Virus record (IMG/VR): IMGVR_UViG_3300021602_000015
Coordinates: 1-34,034 of that record
DNA length: 34,034 nucleotides
Strand: one strand, 5' to 3'
DNA from: a virus
The position numbers were made by a program, and so were the translations under genes. Positions 13,713-19,513 of the stretch are shown one piece after another (position 1 is the first letter of the stretch; each line of letters opens with the position of its first letter). The notes under the pieces are model-generated. The model did no database searches. It was given only the letters and a program-made list of their open reading frames with translations, and had not been told where the DNA came from.

Positions 13713-14153
13713 CTAATCTATCTTATTATACTTGGCTTTTACAGCCTCAGCAATCTTCCTTTTATGCTCATCGGATTTGGGTTTGCCTTTATTTCCTGCA
13801 CCATTTGTATTTCCTGAAGCTTTTCTGGAATTCATTCTACATGCTTCTTCATACCCAACCTTTTCTACCTGTCTGTCCCACGGACTCTTCCACGTACCGA
13901 ATTTAGTACCGTCCTCTACTATGTTTTCTCTGTCTGTCCCCCAATAAAGGTGTTTTGGTTCGGAGCATTTTTCATTACCGCAAGCATGGCACAATAATAT
14001 TCTGCCTGAAGGTATATCGGAACCCATAAATTGGGCCAATACACCCTTATGATTTGTAGAATTGCCACCACGCTCTAAACAAGGCAACGACAGCTGAATA
14101 TAGGCCTGACGTTCTTGTTTAGATAAGAGTATATATTCTTTTAATTGTATCAT
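13713..14153 (-). CDS. HNH homing-type endonuclease with C-terminal NUMOD3-like motif
   Basis: 146 aa. LLCHACGNEKCSEPKHLYWG (about residues 54-73) followed by TDRENIVEDG gives the His-Cys/HNH core. KGKPKSDEHKRKIAEAVKAK at the C-terminus is a NUMOD3-type DNA-binding motif. ATG 14153 lies five bases after the late promoter GATAAATA, inside an 11-bp hairpin. The 3' end holds the -35 region of the tRNA-Leu promoter. Confidence 0.82.
   Translation of the reverse strand: MIQLKEYILLSKQERQAYIQLSLPCLERGGNSTNHKGVLAQFMGSDIPSGRILLCHACGNEKCSEPKHLYWGTDRENIVEDGTKFGTWKSPWDRQVEKVGYEEACRMNSRKASGNTNGAGNKGKPKSDEHKRKIAEAVKAKYNKID
13725..13753 (-). promoter_or_regulatory. promoter TTGCTG-17-TATAAT (tRNA-Leu / ornate RNA)
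   Basis: Its -35 is within the HNH coding end. Confidence 0.65.
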
Positions 14154-14178
14154 GCATGTATTTATCTAAACACATGCA
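14153..14178 (-). repeat. 11-bp inverted repeat over late promoter and HNH start
   Basis: TGCATGTGTTT-AGAT-AAATACATGCA on the minus strand, ten Watson-Crick pairs and one G.U that forms only in the mRNA sense. Confidence 0.8.
14159..14166 (-). promoter_or_regulatory. late-type promoter GATAAATA within hairpin (HNH)
   Basis: Five bases before ATG 14153, inside an 11-bp inverted repeat. Confidence 0.65.
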
Positions 14179-14201
14179 AATACCGTGTCTTTGCGATTAC
14201 C

Positions 14202-14519
14202 TTAATAAAGACCGTATCCGTCCATTTCTTCTTGCAGCGCATCGGCAACACATTCCTTTACACGCAATGGATCTGTAATCACAACTTCACGTACCTTATT
14301 TGCGATTGAATCGCGACCATTAAGATAAGCAATCAGTCGACCAGATGCAATCGAGCGTCCTACCTTCTTATTGAATACATCGGTTGTATTACAACGGGCG
14401 ACGGAAACAAGCACTTTATTGTTATCAGCAGGCAGAATGGCAATTGTAGCACCGCCACGCGAACTCTTTTCCAATTCCGTGTTGAAATACCGATAATGCA
14501 TAAATTCGAGCTTATTCAT
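14202..14519 (-). CDS. hypothetical phage protein (105 aa)
   Basis: Start MNKLEFMHYRYFNTELEKSS at 14519 is chosen for the AAAGGA SD eight bases before it; an upstream in-frame ATG (14585) lies within the -35 box. Central GRSIASGRLIAYLNGRDS and C-terminal DALQEEMDGYGLY. Unknown function. Promoter TTGACA-17-TAAAAT at 14557-14585. Confidence 0.78.
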   Translation of the reverse strand: MNKLEFMHYRYFNTELEKSSRGGATIAILPADNNKVLVSVARCNTTDVFNKKVGRSIASGRLIAYLNGRDSIANKVREVVITDPLRVKECVADALQEEMDGYGLY

Positions 14520-14556
14520 TGTGTTCCTTTGTATGTTAAAGCGTTTATAAGTATTA

Positions 14557-14585
14557 ATTTTACAGTAATGCAAGCGGTCTGTCAA
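14557..14585 (-). promoter_or_regulatory. promoter TTGACA-17-TAAAAT
   Basis: Drives the gene at 14202; lies at the SleB stop. Confidence 0.75.
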
Positions 14586-15120
14586 CTATCTTTTCCTTTG
14601 GTCTGTAAAATTTATGATTGTCTATAACTGTTACTACCTCAAATTGTTTTGACCACTTAGGATACTTATATCCTTTTGCCTTCATTACCTTATCGGCAAG
14701 GTAAAATGTTGCACCGTTGGTCGGATCGGGCACGATTCGTTGTGCAACATTGTGCGCCACTCGCAATGCCTTCTCCCAACTTTGCTTGTCGATTTCATTC
14801 TTATGTTTAGGTATTTTATTCGGACTAACTGCTATACTCCTAAGTGTGGCGTTATTATTAAATACGCTATATTGCTTGGGCTGCAATACAACCTGGCATA
14901 ATGTCCGTTTAACAGCCCTATTTAAGGCAGTGTATGCCACAGCTACCTGACCACGTTCTGGCTCGCTGCGAGCTTCACCATATATAGCAGTAGCTAGACA
15001 TTTGATTTGCTTCATATCGACCTTAGCTACTTTAGAAGTATGATGTGGTTTAAGACACATTGTCGGCTGGCCAAAACCTAATGTAGTAGGTATTAACGCA
15101 AGTAGGAGTAATTGCTTCAT
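14560..15120 (-). CDS. exported SleB-family cell-wall hydrolase
   Basis: 186 aa with an N-terminal signal-like segment (MKQLLLLALIPTTLGFGQPT). The SleB/lytic signature: CLATAIYGEARSEPERGQVA (E49 as candidate acid), VAYTALNRAV, PKQYSVF, NGATFY and a terminal DNHKFYRP. It would cut peptidoglycan in the periplasm. ATG is seven bases after TATAAT of promoter 15128-15156, so the AGGAAG that precedes it would not be transcribed. Could serve lysis or superinfection control; inference. Confidence 0.87.
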   Translation of the reverse strand: MKQLLLLALIPTTLGFGQPTMCLKPHHTSKVAKVDMKQIKCLATAIYGEARSEPERGQVAVAYTALNRAVKRTLCQVVLQPKQYSVFNNNATLRSIAVSPNKIPKHKNEIDKQSWEKALRVAHNVAQRIVPDPTNGATFYLADKVMKAKGYKYPKWSKQFEVVTVIDNHKFYRPKEKIVDRPLALL

Positions 15121-15127
15121 ACTTCCT

Positions 15128-15156
15128 ATTATATGTTAAACAGGAGTATGAGTCAA
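15128..15156 (-). promoter_or_regulatory. sigma70-type promoter TTGACT-17-TATAAT (SleB)
   Basis: The -10 ends seven bases before ATG 15120. Confidence 0.85.
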
Positions 15157-15173
15157 CAGGAATTAGAATAAGC

Positions 15174-15236
15174 GGCAGTCACGAAAAGTAGTGCCGAACC
15201 AGAACACAATCCGGTCGAGATGCTTTTCTACTGTCT
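15174..15236 (-). repeat. GGCAGT hairpin repeat, copy C
   Basis: ACAGTAGAAAAG ... CTTTTCGTGACTGCC with the same outer CAGT/ACTG and 3' GTG/CGCG bulge; an inner CCGGA/TTCTGG hairpin. Immediately upstream of the SleB promoter. Confidence 0.5.
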
Positions 15237-15332
15237 GTTCCGACATGTATTAGGAACCTTTATAAGAAGTTTACAGCCCTTTCGGGATTGGCTCCACTTA
15301 TGCTGTGGTGAGCATTCTTATATTAAAAAATT

Positions 15333-15381
15333 GGCAGTCGCGAAAGTAACGATCTTTAACTATCTTGATACTACCACTGCC
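15333..15381 (-). repeat. GGCAGT hairpin repeat, copy B
   Basis: GGCAGTGGTAGTA...TACTTTCGCGACTGCC followed by AATTTTTT. The T-run suggests it also works as the terminator of tRNA-Met. Confidence 0.6.
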
Positions 15382-15419
15382 GGTAATGTTTCTTGACTAT
15401 CCACATCACCTTTTAAAAA

Positions 15420-15503
15420 TGGTAGGCCGGGTGGGAGTCTAACCCACGATCAACGGTCAACGGTTTATGAGACCGCTGCTTTAGGACACTAAGCTACCAG
15501 CCT
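15420..15503 (-). tRNA. tRNA-Met-type (anticodon CAT) with duplicated variable loop
   Basis: Acceptor AGGCTGG/CCGGCCT, anticodon loop CTCATAA (CAT), encoded CCA. The heptamer ACCGTTG occurs twice in tandem at the end of the anticodon stem, stretching the variable loop to 12 nt; removing one copy gives the usual 5-nt loop. The T-loop is TTAGACT rather than TTCGANT. Could be elongator Met or a tRNA-Ile2 (lysidine) type. Confidence 0.82.
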
Positions 15504-15508
15504 AAATT

Positions 15509-15700
15509 TTATTTCTTAGTTTTTCTAGGATCGTCGTCGATCAAACCCTGTGTAAGCAATGCATCGCATACACCATTCATGATGATCCACAATTTCCAGT
15601 CGGTAGCACCACCTTGCTTGACCATTTCTTTCAATTGTTTGTTTGTTTCCTGCAATTCTTCAAGAATTGCATCCAGTATTTCTTCTTTACTCTTAGCCAT
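15509..15700 (-). CDS. hypothetical protein (63 aa) with coiled-coil N-terminus
   Basis: MAKSKEEILDAILEELQETN gives a heptad-like helix, then DWKLWIIMNGVCDALLTQG. Located just upstream of tRNA-Met and probably cotranscribed with it. Unknown function. Confidence 0.75.
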   Translation of the reverse strand: MAKSKEEILDAILEELQETNKQLKEMVKQGGATDWKLWIIMNGVCDALLTQGLIDDDPRKTKK

Positions 15701-15724
15701 TATATCGCCTTTGTTTGTTATTTA

Positions 15725-15997
15725 CTATTTCTTAAACCAAATCTTTGCAATCGCGGTAGCAACTATTAGTGATAAATGGTTGCTACAGAGAACATTTTCG
15801 CGTCGTGCAATCTTCGAAACTTCGTGGCTAAGATAATACCTAACCCAGCTCAACAGACCTTTCGCCTTAGCAAAACTGTCGTGTACATCTTTTCTGCTGT
15901 TAAATTCCGCATCACATATTTCGAATAATGTATCAACTGCCCCTATCTCAGAGTTCATACAATGATACAAATCGATATGATTTCTAGGAGACAGCAT
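15725..15997 (-). CDS. hypothetical protein (90 aa)
   Basis: MLSPRNHIDLYHCMNSEIGA; ATG 15997 overlaps the previous TAA (TAATG). An internal ATG 39 bases downstream is the alternative. Hydrophobic C-terminus (HLSLIVATAIAKIWFKK) may contact the membrane. Unknown function. Confidence 0.7.
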   Translation of the reverse strand: MLSPRNHIDLYHCMNSEIGAVDTLFEICDAEFNSRKDVHDSFAKAKGLLSWVRYYLSHEVSKIARRENVLCSNHLSLIVATAIAKIWFKK

Positions 15998-16299
15998 TAT
16001 TTGGCCAAACTAATGAAATGTCGCGGTGTTTTGAACTCTGCATCACCTTTTGCTCGCCATTGCGCCGGTGTCTGAGCTACCTTGGCAATCTTTGCGGCTG
16101 GCTTAACCATTTCGCGATTGATATACCATGTAAGCATTTTGGCCTTAACTTGGTCTGCTACACTTCCATATTCGGGATCGTGGCTAAATCTAATAGGCGA
16201 ATCCGCCCATGCATTGCGCTTCATGAAGGAGGCTACTGCCTTCCGATGCAATTTATTGGCAGGATCGAAAGTAGTTGTATTCATTTTATGTAGAATCAT
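15997..16299 (-). CDS. hypothetical protein (100 aa)
   Basis: MILHKMNTTTFDPANKLHRK, basic throughout. AGGAA precedes ATG 16299. Driven by TTGACT-17-TATAAT at 16350-16378, which lies within the 3' end of the endonuclease gene upstream. Unknown function. Confidence 0.75.
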   Translation of the reverse strand: MILHKMNTTTFDPANKLHRKAVASFMKRNAWADSPIRFSHDPEYGSVADQVKAKMLTWYINREMVKPAAKIAKVAQTPAQWRAKGDAEFKTPRHFISLAK

Positions 16300-16300
16300 T

Positions 16301-16939
16301 TCATTTCCTATGTGGCGTAAAATTTTTACAATCTGTATCTGTTGTTAATATTATAAGATTTTTAAGTTGATCAGTCAAGCAATCCAACTTATCTTTTTGT
16401 GCCCTTATGGCATATGGATTTTTTGGGTCCAAATATATATCATAATCCTCTAAATAAAAATCTGGAAAATAATTGTGATATACTCCGTTCTTATCTACCC
16501 ATTTAATCGGCTTTGGTCTTATCCAGTTTATATTTACTTCATCTAATCTTATTGCTAATATTTCTTCCCATGCCGAATCGAGTTTAACTATCGTGCCATC
16601 TTTCTTTTTATATTCTCTTATAGACCGAATCAGTCTCCTATGTGGAGATGCTAATGCGACTTCACGAAGTTTTTCTTTTGTTTCTGCGGAGTGTTTAGGT
16701 CCGGATTTGCCTCGCCGATTAAGATTTGACTTATCATATTTTCCGTTTTCGTGAGCTTTCTTAATAGATACTTTTCGTTTTTCCCTTGCCGCTGCTGTTT
16801 GCATCTGACTTGTATTTGCAGCCAGTTTATATTCGCTAAGTTTAGGGTTTTTAAGGCACCATCTTGTATGATTTCTTACATCTACAGACCCGTCAAATAA
16901 TATGCCACACCATTTACAATCTATTCTTTTTATATACAT
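16301..16939 (-). CDS. homing-type endonuclease: zinc finger, NUMOD3, PD-(D/E)xK-like core
   Basis: 212 aa from ATG 16939, six bases after AAAGGA (the upstream ATG lies against tRNA-Arg). Order: C8xxC11...H24xxxC28 finger, GPKHSAETKEKLREVAL NUMOD3-like helix (~residue 77), then a C-terminal domain with a conserved Glu (SAWEEILAI), NYFPDFYLEDYDIYLDPKN and RAQKDKLDCL, as in EDxHD/Vsr-like phage homing nucleases. It starts 12 bases after tRNA-Arg and shares its transcript. Inserted nuclease, no intron seen. Confidence 0.8.
   Translation of the reverse strand: MYIKRIDCKWCGILFDGSVDVRNHTRWCLKNPKLSEYKLAANTSQMQTAAAREKRKVSIKKAHENGKYDKSNLNRRGKSGPKHSAETKEKLREVALASPHRRLIRSIREYKKKDGTIVKLDSAWEEILAIRLDEVNINWIRPKPIKWVDKNGVYHNYFPDFYLEDYDIYLDPKNPYAIRAQKDKLDCLTDQLKNLIILTTDTDCKNFTPHRK
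16350..16378 (-). promoter_or_regulatory. sigma70-type promoter TTGACT-17-TATAAT inside endonuclease 3' end
   Basis: Drives 16299-15725 and possibly tRNA-Met. Confidence 0.78.
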
Positions 16940-16951
16940 AATATATCCTTT

Positions 16952-17028
16952 TGGTATCACCTACTGGATTCGAACCAGTGACCCCGAAATTAGAAGTTTC
17001 GTGCTCTATCCAACTGAGCTAAGGTGAT
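16952..17028 (-). tRNA. tRNA-Arg (anticodon TCT)
   Basis: Acceptor ATCACCT/AGGTGAT, D-arm TAGCTCAGTTGG, anticodon arm CGAAA-CTTCTAA-TTTCG (TCT), T-arm CACTGG-TTCGAAT-CCAGT, encoded CCA. It is followed after 12 bases by the zinc-finger endonuclease. Late promoter GATAAATA at 17040-17047 sits just upstream. Confidence 0.95.
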
Positions 17029-17039
17029 GCTGTATGATG

Positions 17040-17047
17040 TATTTATC
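17040..17047 (-). promoter_or_regulatory. late-type promoter GATAAATA (tRNA-Arg)
   Basis: Eleven bases upstream of the tRNA 5' end. Confidence 0.6.
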
Positions 17048-17095
17048 TATATAACTAAGGTTACTGTTCTGTCCGTTGATCTAATACCAGAAGTG

Positions 17096-17197
17096 TCAGA
17101 ACTTCGACAACATTGGTATCACAGTAAGTGCAATAAACTGCCAGTTAGCCTTGATACTTTCAATAATAAATTCTACTATATATTCTATCGTCTTCAT
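17096..17197 (-). CDS. 33-residue hydrophobic microprotein
   Basis: Reads MKTIEYIVEFIIESIKANWQ and ends MLSKF; too short for ordinary gene callers. AAGGA lies five bases before ATG 17197, and a perfect TTGACA-17-TATAAT promoter (17222-17250) ends ~25 bases upstream. The pattern of hydrophobic and charged residues fits an amphipathic or membrane helix. First gene of the tRNA-Arg transcript. Function unknown. Confidence 0.55.
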   Translation of the reverse strand: MKTIEYIVEFIIESIKANWQFIALTVIPMLSKF

Positions 17198-17221
17198 ATA
17201 GTCCTTTGTTGCTATGTATTT

Positions 17222-17250
17222 ATTATATATAGATTAAGGCTCTGTGTCAA
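17222..17250 (-). promoter_or_regulatory. perfect sigma70 promoter TTGACA-17-TATAAT
   Basis: Drives the 33-aa microprotein, tRNA-Arg and endonuclease. A late-type AATAAATA overlaps its -10. Confidence 0.85.
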
Positions 17251-17476
17251 TGTCTTTCCAAATATGCAATTCACACATACCATGCTCGGTCCATCCCGAG
17301 TATGCTCGACCTTCCAGCCCGATGCATATGAATCCTTTTGGTACACTACAAACACAGCCTTTATGATTTTCACTACCCACTGTGGTACAATGAAGGTAAT
17401 CTGTAAGACGAAACTTACAATTACAACAACATCGTCCTGCCGAACTCTCGGGCCAGCCTTGAAAACATTTAGTCAT
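17234..17476 (-). CDS. Cys-rich small phage protein, likely zinc-binding
   Basis: 80 aa. C4, GRCCCNCKFRL (C16-C18, C20), HC (C30), GCVCSVPKGFICIG and HGMCELH: a CCxC/H arrangement of a small zinc-ribbon type seen in phage proteins of unknown role. Starts at 17476, no promoter close upstream except the read-through from the 17825 unit; terminator 17494-17519 lies immediately upstream of it. Confidence 0.75.
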   Translation of the reverse strand: MTKCFQGWPESSAGRCCCNCKFRLTDYLHCTTVGSENHKGCVCSVPKGFICIGLEGRAYSGWTEHGMCELHIWKDIDTEP

Positions 17477-17493
17477 TTTAGTCTACAGGATAT

Positions 17494-17519
17494 TAAAAAA
17501 GGGCCCAAGGACCCTTTTT
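17494..17519 (-). terminator. intrinsic terminator of the exported lysine-rich gene
   Basis: AAAAAGGG(T)CC-TTG-GGCCCTTTTTT; can act in both directions. Confidence 0.8.
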
Positions 17520-17534
17520 ACTGTTTAGCTGATA

Positions 17535-17744
17535 TTACTTAGCAGCTGAAGCAGGGGCGGCCTTCTTTGCTGCAACTTTCTTTGCAGCAACTTTCTTTGC
17601 TGGCTTCTTAGCAACTACAGTCTTTGTAGCTGCTGGTGCTGCTGCTGGCGCAACGGCTGGTGCTGCTGCTGGCGCAACGGCTGGTGCTGCTGCAAAGGCG
17701 CTGAATGCAAATGCGGCAACGATAAGGGCGATAACATGTTTCAT
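17535..17744 (-). CDS. exported Ala/Pro- and Lys-rich protein (69 aa)
   Basis: A clear signal peptide MKHVIALIVAAFAFSAFAAA, then AP repeats (APAVAPAAAPAVAPAAAP) and a lysine tail of KKVAAKK repeats. The DNA has an in-frame direct repeat of about 24 bases. The tail resembles histone H1-like and HU C-termini, yet the signal peptide would place it in the periplasm. AAAAGGA SD, promoter 17825-17853 with an ~80-nt leader, terminator 17494-17519. Function unknown. Confidence 0.8.
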   Translation of the reverse strand: MKHVIALIVAAFAFSAFAAAPAVAPAAAPAVAPAAAPAATKTVVAKKPAKKVAAKKVAAKKAAPASAAK

Positions 17745-17824
17745 AATTTTCCTTTTAAAACGTGAATTACTATTTACAATCTTTATCCGGCAACCTAGCC
17801 GAAGATTGGGTGATTTAAGTTATT

Positions 17825-17853
17825 ATTGTATTATCTTTGACAATTTTTGTCAA
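17825..17853 (-). promoter_or_regulatory. promoter TTGACA-17-TACAAT
   Basis: Drives the exported lysine-rich protein; ~80-nt leader. Confidence 0.7.
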
Positions 17854-17865
17854 CTAATCCTTTTA

Positions 17866-18216
17866 TTAATGCAAAATATGTGGTTCGGAAGCATCGGCTT
17901 TTTCTATTATATGATTAATTGCTTCATTCATCATATCACGCATCTTACACTCGTTACGAATGATCATTCGGATAATATTTCTGCAATGTTCGACTGAGAT
18001 ATCCTGTACTTGAAGCATTTCACCGGCCTCTGTGAACCAAATCTCTTCGGGAAATACTTTACCGTCTTGAGAAATGTAGGTCTTATGTTCCTGCCATTGC
18101 ACTAGATAGCCTGCGCTACTCGGAAGTTCCTTAATGTCGATTGCATATTTGCCCTCAGCCATCAAAGGTACCAAAAACACTTCAAGTTCTTCAGCAGTTC
18201 TAATAATTTTATTCAT
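17866..18216 (-). CDS. hypothetical protein (116 aa)
   Basis: MNKIIRTAEELEVFLVPLMA from ATG 18216, which overlaps the upstream TGA (18213-18215). GYLVQWQEHKTYISQDGKVF and FTEAGEMLQVQDIS in the middle. Last gene of the Lar operon. Unknown function. Confidence 0.78.
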   Translation of the reverse strand: MNKIIRTAEELEVFLVPLMAEGKYAIDIKELPSSAGYLVQWQEHKTYISQDGKVFPEEIWFTEAGEMLQVQDISVEHCRNIIRMIIRNECKMRDMMNEAINHIIEKADASEPHILH

Positions 18217-18470
18217 TTCAACATCTTCCAATCTGGCTGATTCAGCCGTTCATCAATAAGTGCCGCTTCGCCAATTGGACGAAGGTGCAGCACCACTTTA
18301 ATCTCGTCTCGCCCTGTATTAAATCGTTGACTGTCGTCCATACGATTGAAACCGGTGTGCGTCAGCACGAAGTTAGGAAACAGTTCCTCACACATTCGGT
18401 TCATATGAACCTTCAGCCGTTCGTGTGTCATCTTCGCCGATTCGTCTTTATACCAAGTCGGTCCGTTCAT
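18213..18470 (-). CDS. hypothetical protein (85 aa)
   Basis: MNGPTWYKDESAKMTHERLK from ATG 18470, which overlaps the upstream TGA. Contains KVVLHLRPIGEAALIDERLN. No domain recognised. Part of the chain of 4-base overlaps in the Lar operon. Confidence 0.76.
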   Translation of the reverse strand: MNGPTWYKDESAKMTHERLKVHMNRMCEELFPNFVLTHTGFNRMDDSQRFNTGRDEIKVVLHLRPIGEAALIDERLNQPDWKMLK

Positions 18471-18784
18471 TTTGGGTTCCACAGTTTAGCAAATTTCAAT
18501 ACATTCGGGACCTGATCAGGTTCATACGGCAAGACAACTGCACATGCCTTTTCGCCGTTCATTGTATGATTCTCATGTCCAAGATGCACATCGGGGAGTT
18601 GCTTAATTTTTTCAAACTCTTTCTTGTTAACCCGAAGGACACACTTGCGAAACGATTCGGTCAGCCACTTTTTATAACGGTCGTTCTCGCAAAATACTAG
18701 GTGTGCAGCCAATACTGAATGAGCCACTAGCGTGGGTGTCATGTAATCTGGAAACTCGTCTAGCACAGCAATATACAGTTTCAC
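18467..18784 (-). CDS. conserved phage protein, possible peptidyl-tRNA hydrolase II-like fold
   Basis: 105 aa, GTG start at 18784 with GAGG seven bases upstream and a GTGA overlap. MKLYIAVLDEFPDYMTPTLV, AHSVLAAHLVF, RKCVLRVNKKEFEKI and HENHTMNGEKACAVVLP form a conserved phage family. The order of short strands and the AHSVL...KCVLRV pattern recall PTH2 peptidyl-tRNA hydrolases, but the resemblance is weak; treat the function as unknown. The presence of phage tRNAs makes the idea attractive. Confidence 0.7.
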   Translation of the reverse strand: MKLYIAVLDEFPDYMTPTLVAHSVLAAHLVFCENDRYKKWLTESFRKCVLRVNKKEFEKIKQLPDVHLGHENHTMNGEKACAVVLPYEPDQVPNVLKFAKLWNPK

Positions 18785-18834
18785 GCCGAATCCTCGACCG
18801 ACTGGCCGTCAAGTTTGTCAATAAGTTCACTCAT
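18781..18834 (-). CDS. possible 17-residue microprotein (MSELIDKLDGQSVEDSA)
   Basis: A mini-ORF that closes the gap between Lar and the next gene: its ATG (18834) overlaps the Lar end and its TGA overlaps the following GTG. It may exist chiefly for translational coupling. No SD of its own, so confidence is low. Confidence 0.35.
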   Translation of the reverse strand: MSELIDKLDGQSVEDSA

Positions 18835-19069
18835 TTCGTGTATTCCATTTTAGAATTGCTTCCTCTTTAGAGTCACCGGATATTTCGCACCCGCATCCAC
18901 CGGAGGTCGTGGGACAATTAAAACTCCAACACCACTGCTCTTTAGGCACTTCTCTAAATGAGTGATATGATCTACCAAAATCATTATCCTTCCAGCCAGT
19001 ACCGCTTGGATATAGTGTGTCTCCATCATCGAGATCAACTTTGTGACCGCAAAACGGGCAAGGTTTCAT
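18827..19069 (-). CDS. Lar-like restriction alleviation protein
   Basis: 80 aa from ATG 19069 (MKPCPFCGHKVDL). CPFCG near the N-terminus, a second Cys cluster (WSFNCPTTSGGCGCEISGD) and the final EEAILKWNTRNE are the hallmarks of the Lar family, which modulates type I restriction-modification and is common in phages. A longer reading from TTG 19096 is rejected. Likely an early anti-restriction factor; third gene after promoter 19282. Confidence 0.85.
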   Translation of the reverse strand: MKPCPFCGHKVDLDDGDTLYPSGTGWKDNDFGRSYHSFREVPKEQWCWSFNCPTTSGGCGCEISGDSKEEAILKWNTRNE

Positions 19070-19149
19070 TTTACTACTTTCATAATTTGCCAGCAATTAC
19101 TTGTTCCTTCCATACCATCATAGTGGCCCTCGCTATCAACTCTTTTCAT
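19066..19149 (-). CDS. possible 27-residue microprotein
   Basis: Reads MKRVDSEGHYDGMEGTSNCW and ends IMKVVK. Its ATG lies inside the end of the upstream gene and its TGA overlaps the Lar ATG (19067-19069), giving ATGA coupling. Not recognised. Confidence 0.4.
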   Translation of the reverse strand: MKRVDSEGHYDGMEGTSNCWQIMKVVK

Positions 19150-19276
19150 CTTGGCGCTCTTTTGAATCTCTTTTCTGAGCTTGCCGTTCAGACTTCCAGA
19201 AAATACGCTTCCAATCCCTCAGATGCTTCCACCACTGTGGGGAAGGTGTGAGCTGACCTTGTCTTTTTTGTGCCAT
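19136..19276 (-). CDS. small basic phage protein (46 aa), leaderless
   Basis: MAQKRQGQLTPSPQWWKHLR, then DWKRIFWKSERQAQKR. The 'WWKHLR...KRxFWKxERQA' pattern is one I recognise from small phage proteins without a function. ATG 19276 is five bases after TATAAT of a perfect TTGACA-17-TATAAT promoter (19282-19310). First gene of the seven-member Lar operon. Confidence 0.75.
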   Translation of the reverse strand: MAQKRQGQLTPSPQWWKHLRDWKRIFWKSERQAQKRDSKERQDEKS

Positions 19277-19281
19277 AGTGT

Positions 19282-19310
19282 ATTATATTTGTAATTAGGT
19301 TTATTGTCAA
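19282..19310 (-). promoter_or_regulatory. perfect sigma70 promoter TTGACA-17-TATAAT (Lar operon)
   Basis: The -10 ends five bases before ATG 19276. Confidence 0.88.
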
Positions 19311-19513
19311 TGCCCGAATTTAGCATTATTGAATTTAGCTAAGGCCACCTCTACCAGAATCGCTATGTCGCTCGCCGGCAAACTATCTGTTTCTTTCCAT
19401 AGTTGGCTAGTTTCATCCCACATGTGAATGCCACCGAGATTATCGACTTTGAAGAATCCAAAATTAGTGTGAACCATTACGAATTGAAAGAGAGTTGCTT
19501 TATGTATCTGCAC
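19307..19513 (-). CDS. hypothetical protein (68 aa) coupled to GGDEF gene
   Basis: Start GTG 19513, with GAGGTG upstream inside the GGDEF gene end (14-base overlap); reads MQIHKATLFQFVMVHTNFGF. The middle DNLGGIHMWDETSQLWKE is unrecognised. A longer reading to 19660 lies fully inside GGDEF and is rejected. May work with the cyclase; inference from coupling only. Confidence 0.65.
   Translation of the reverse strand: MQIHKATLFQFVMVHTNFGFFKVDNLGGIHMWDETSQLWKETDSLPASDIAILVEVALAKFNNAKFGH

Larger units (their letters stand above)
15174..15419 (-). ncRNA. structured 3' region of the tRNA-Met transcript
   Basis: About 245 nt after the tRNA CCA: hairpins B (15333-15381) and C (15174-15236) of the GGCAGT repeat family, CCAC-AGCATAA-GTGG with GCT/AGC (about 15296-15318), and CCC-GAAA-GGG (15277-15286). 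A run of T follows B, so it may be a terminator. C abuts the SleB promoter. No ORF. Confidence 0.6.
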
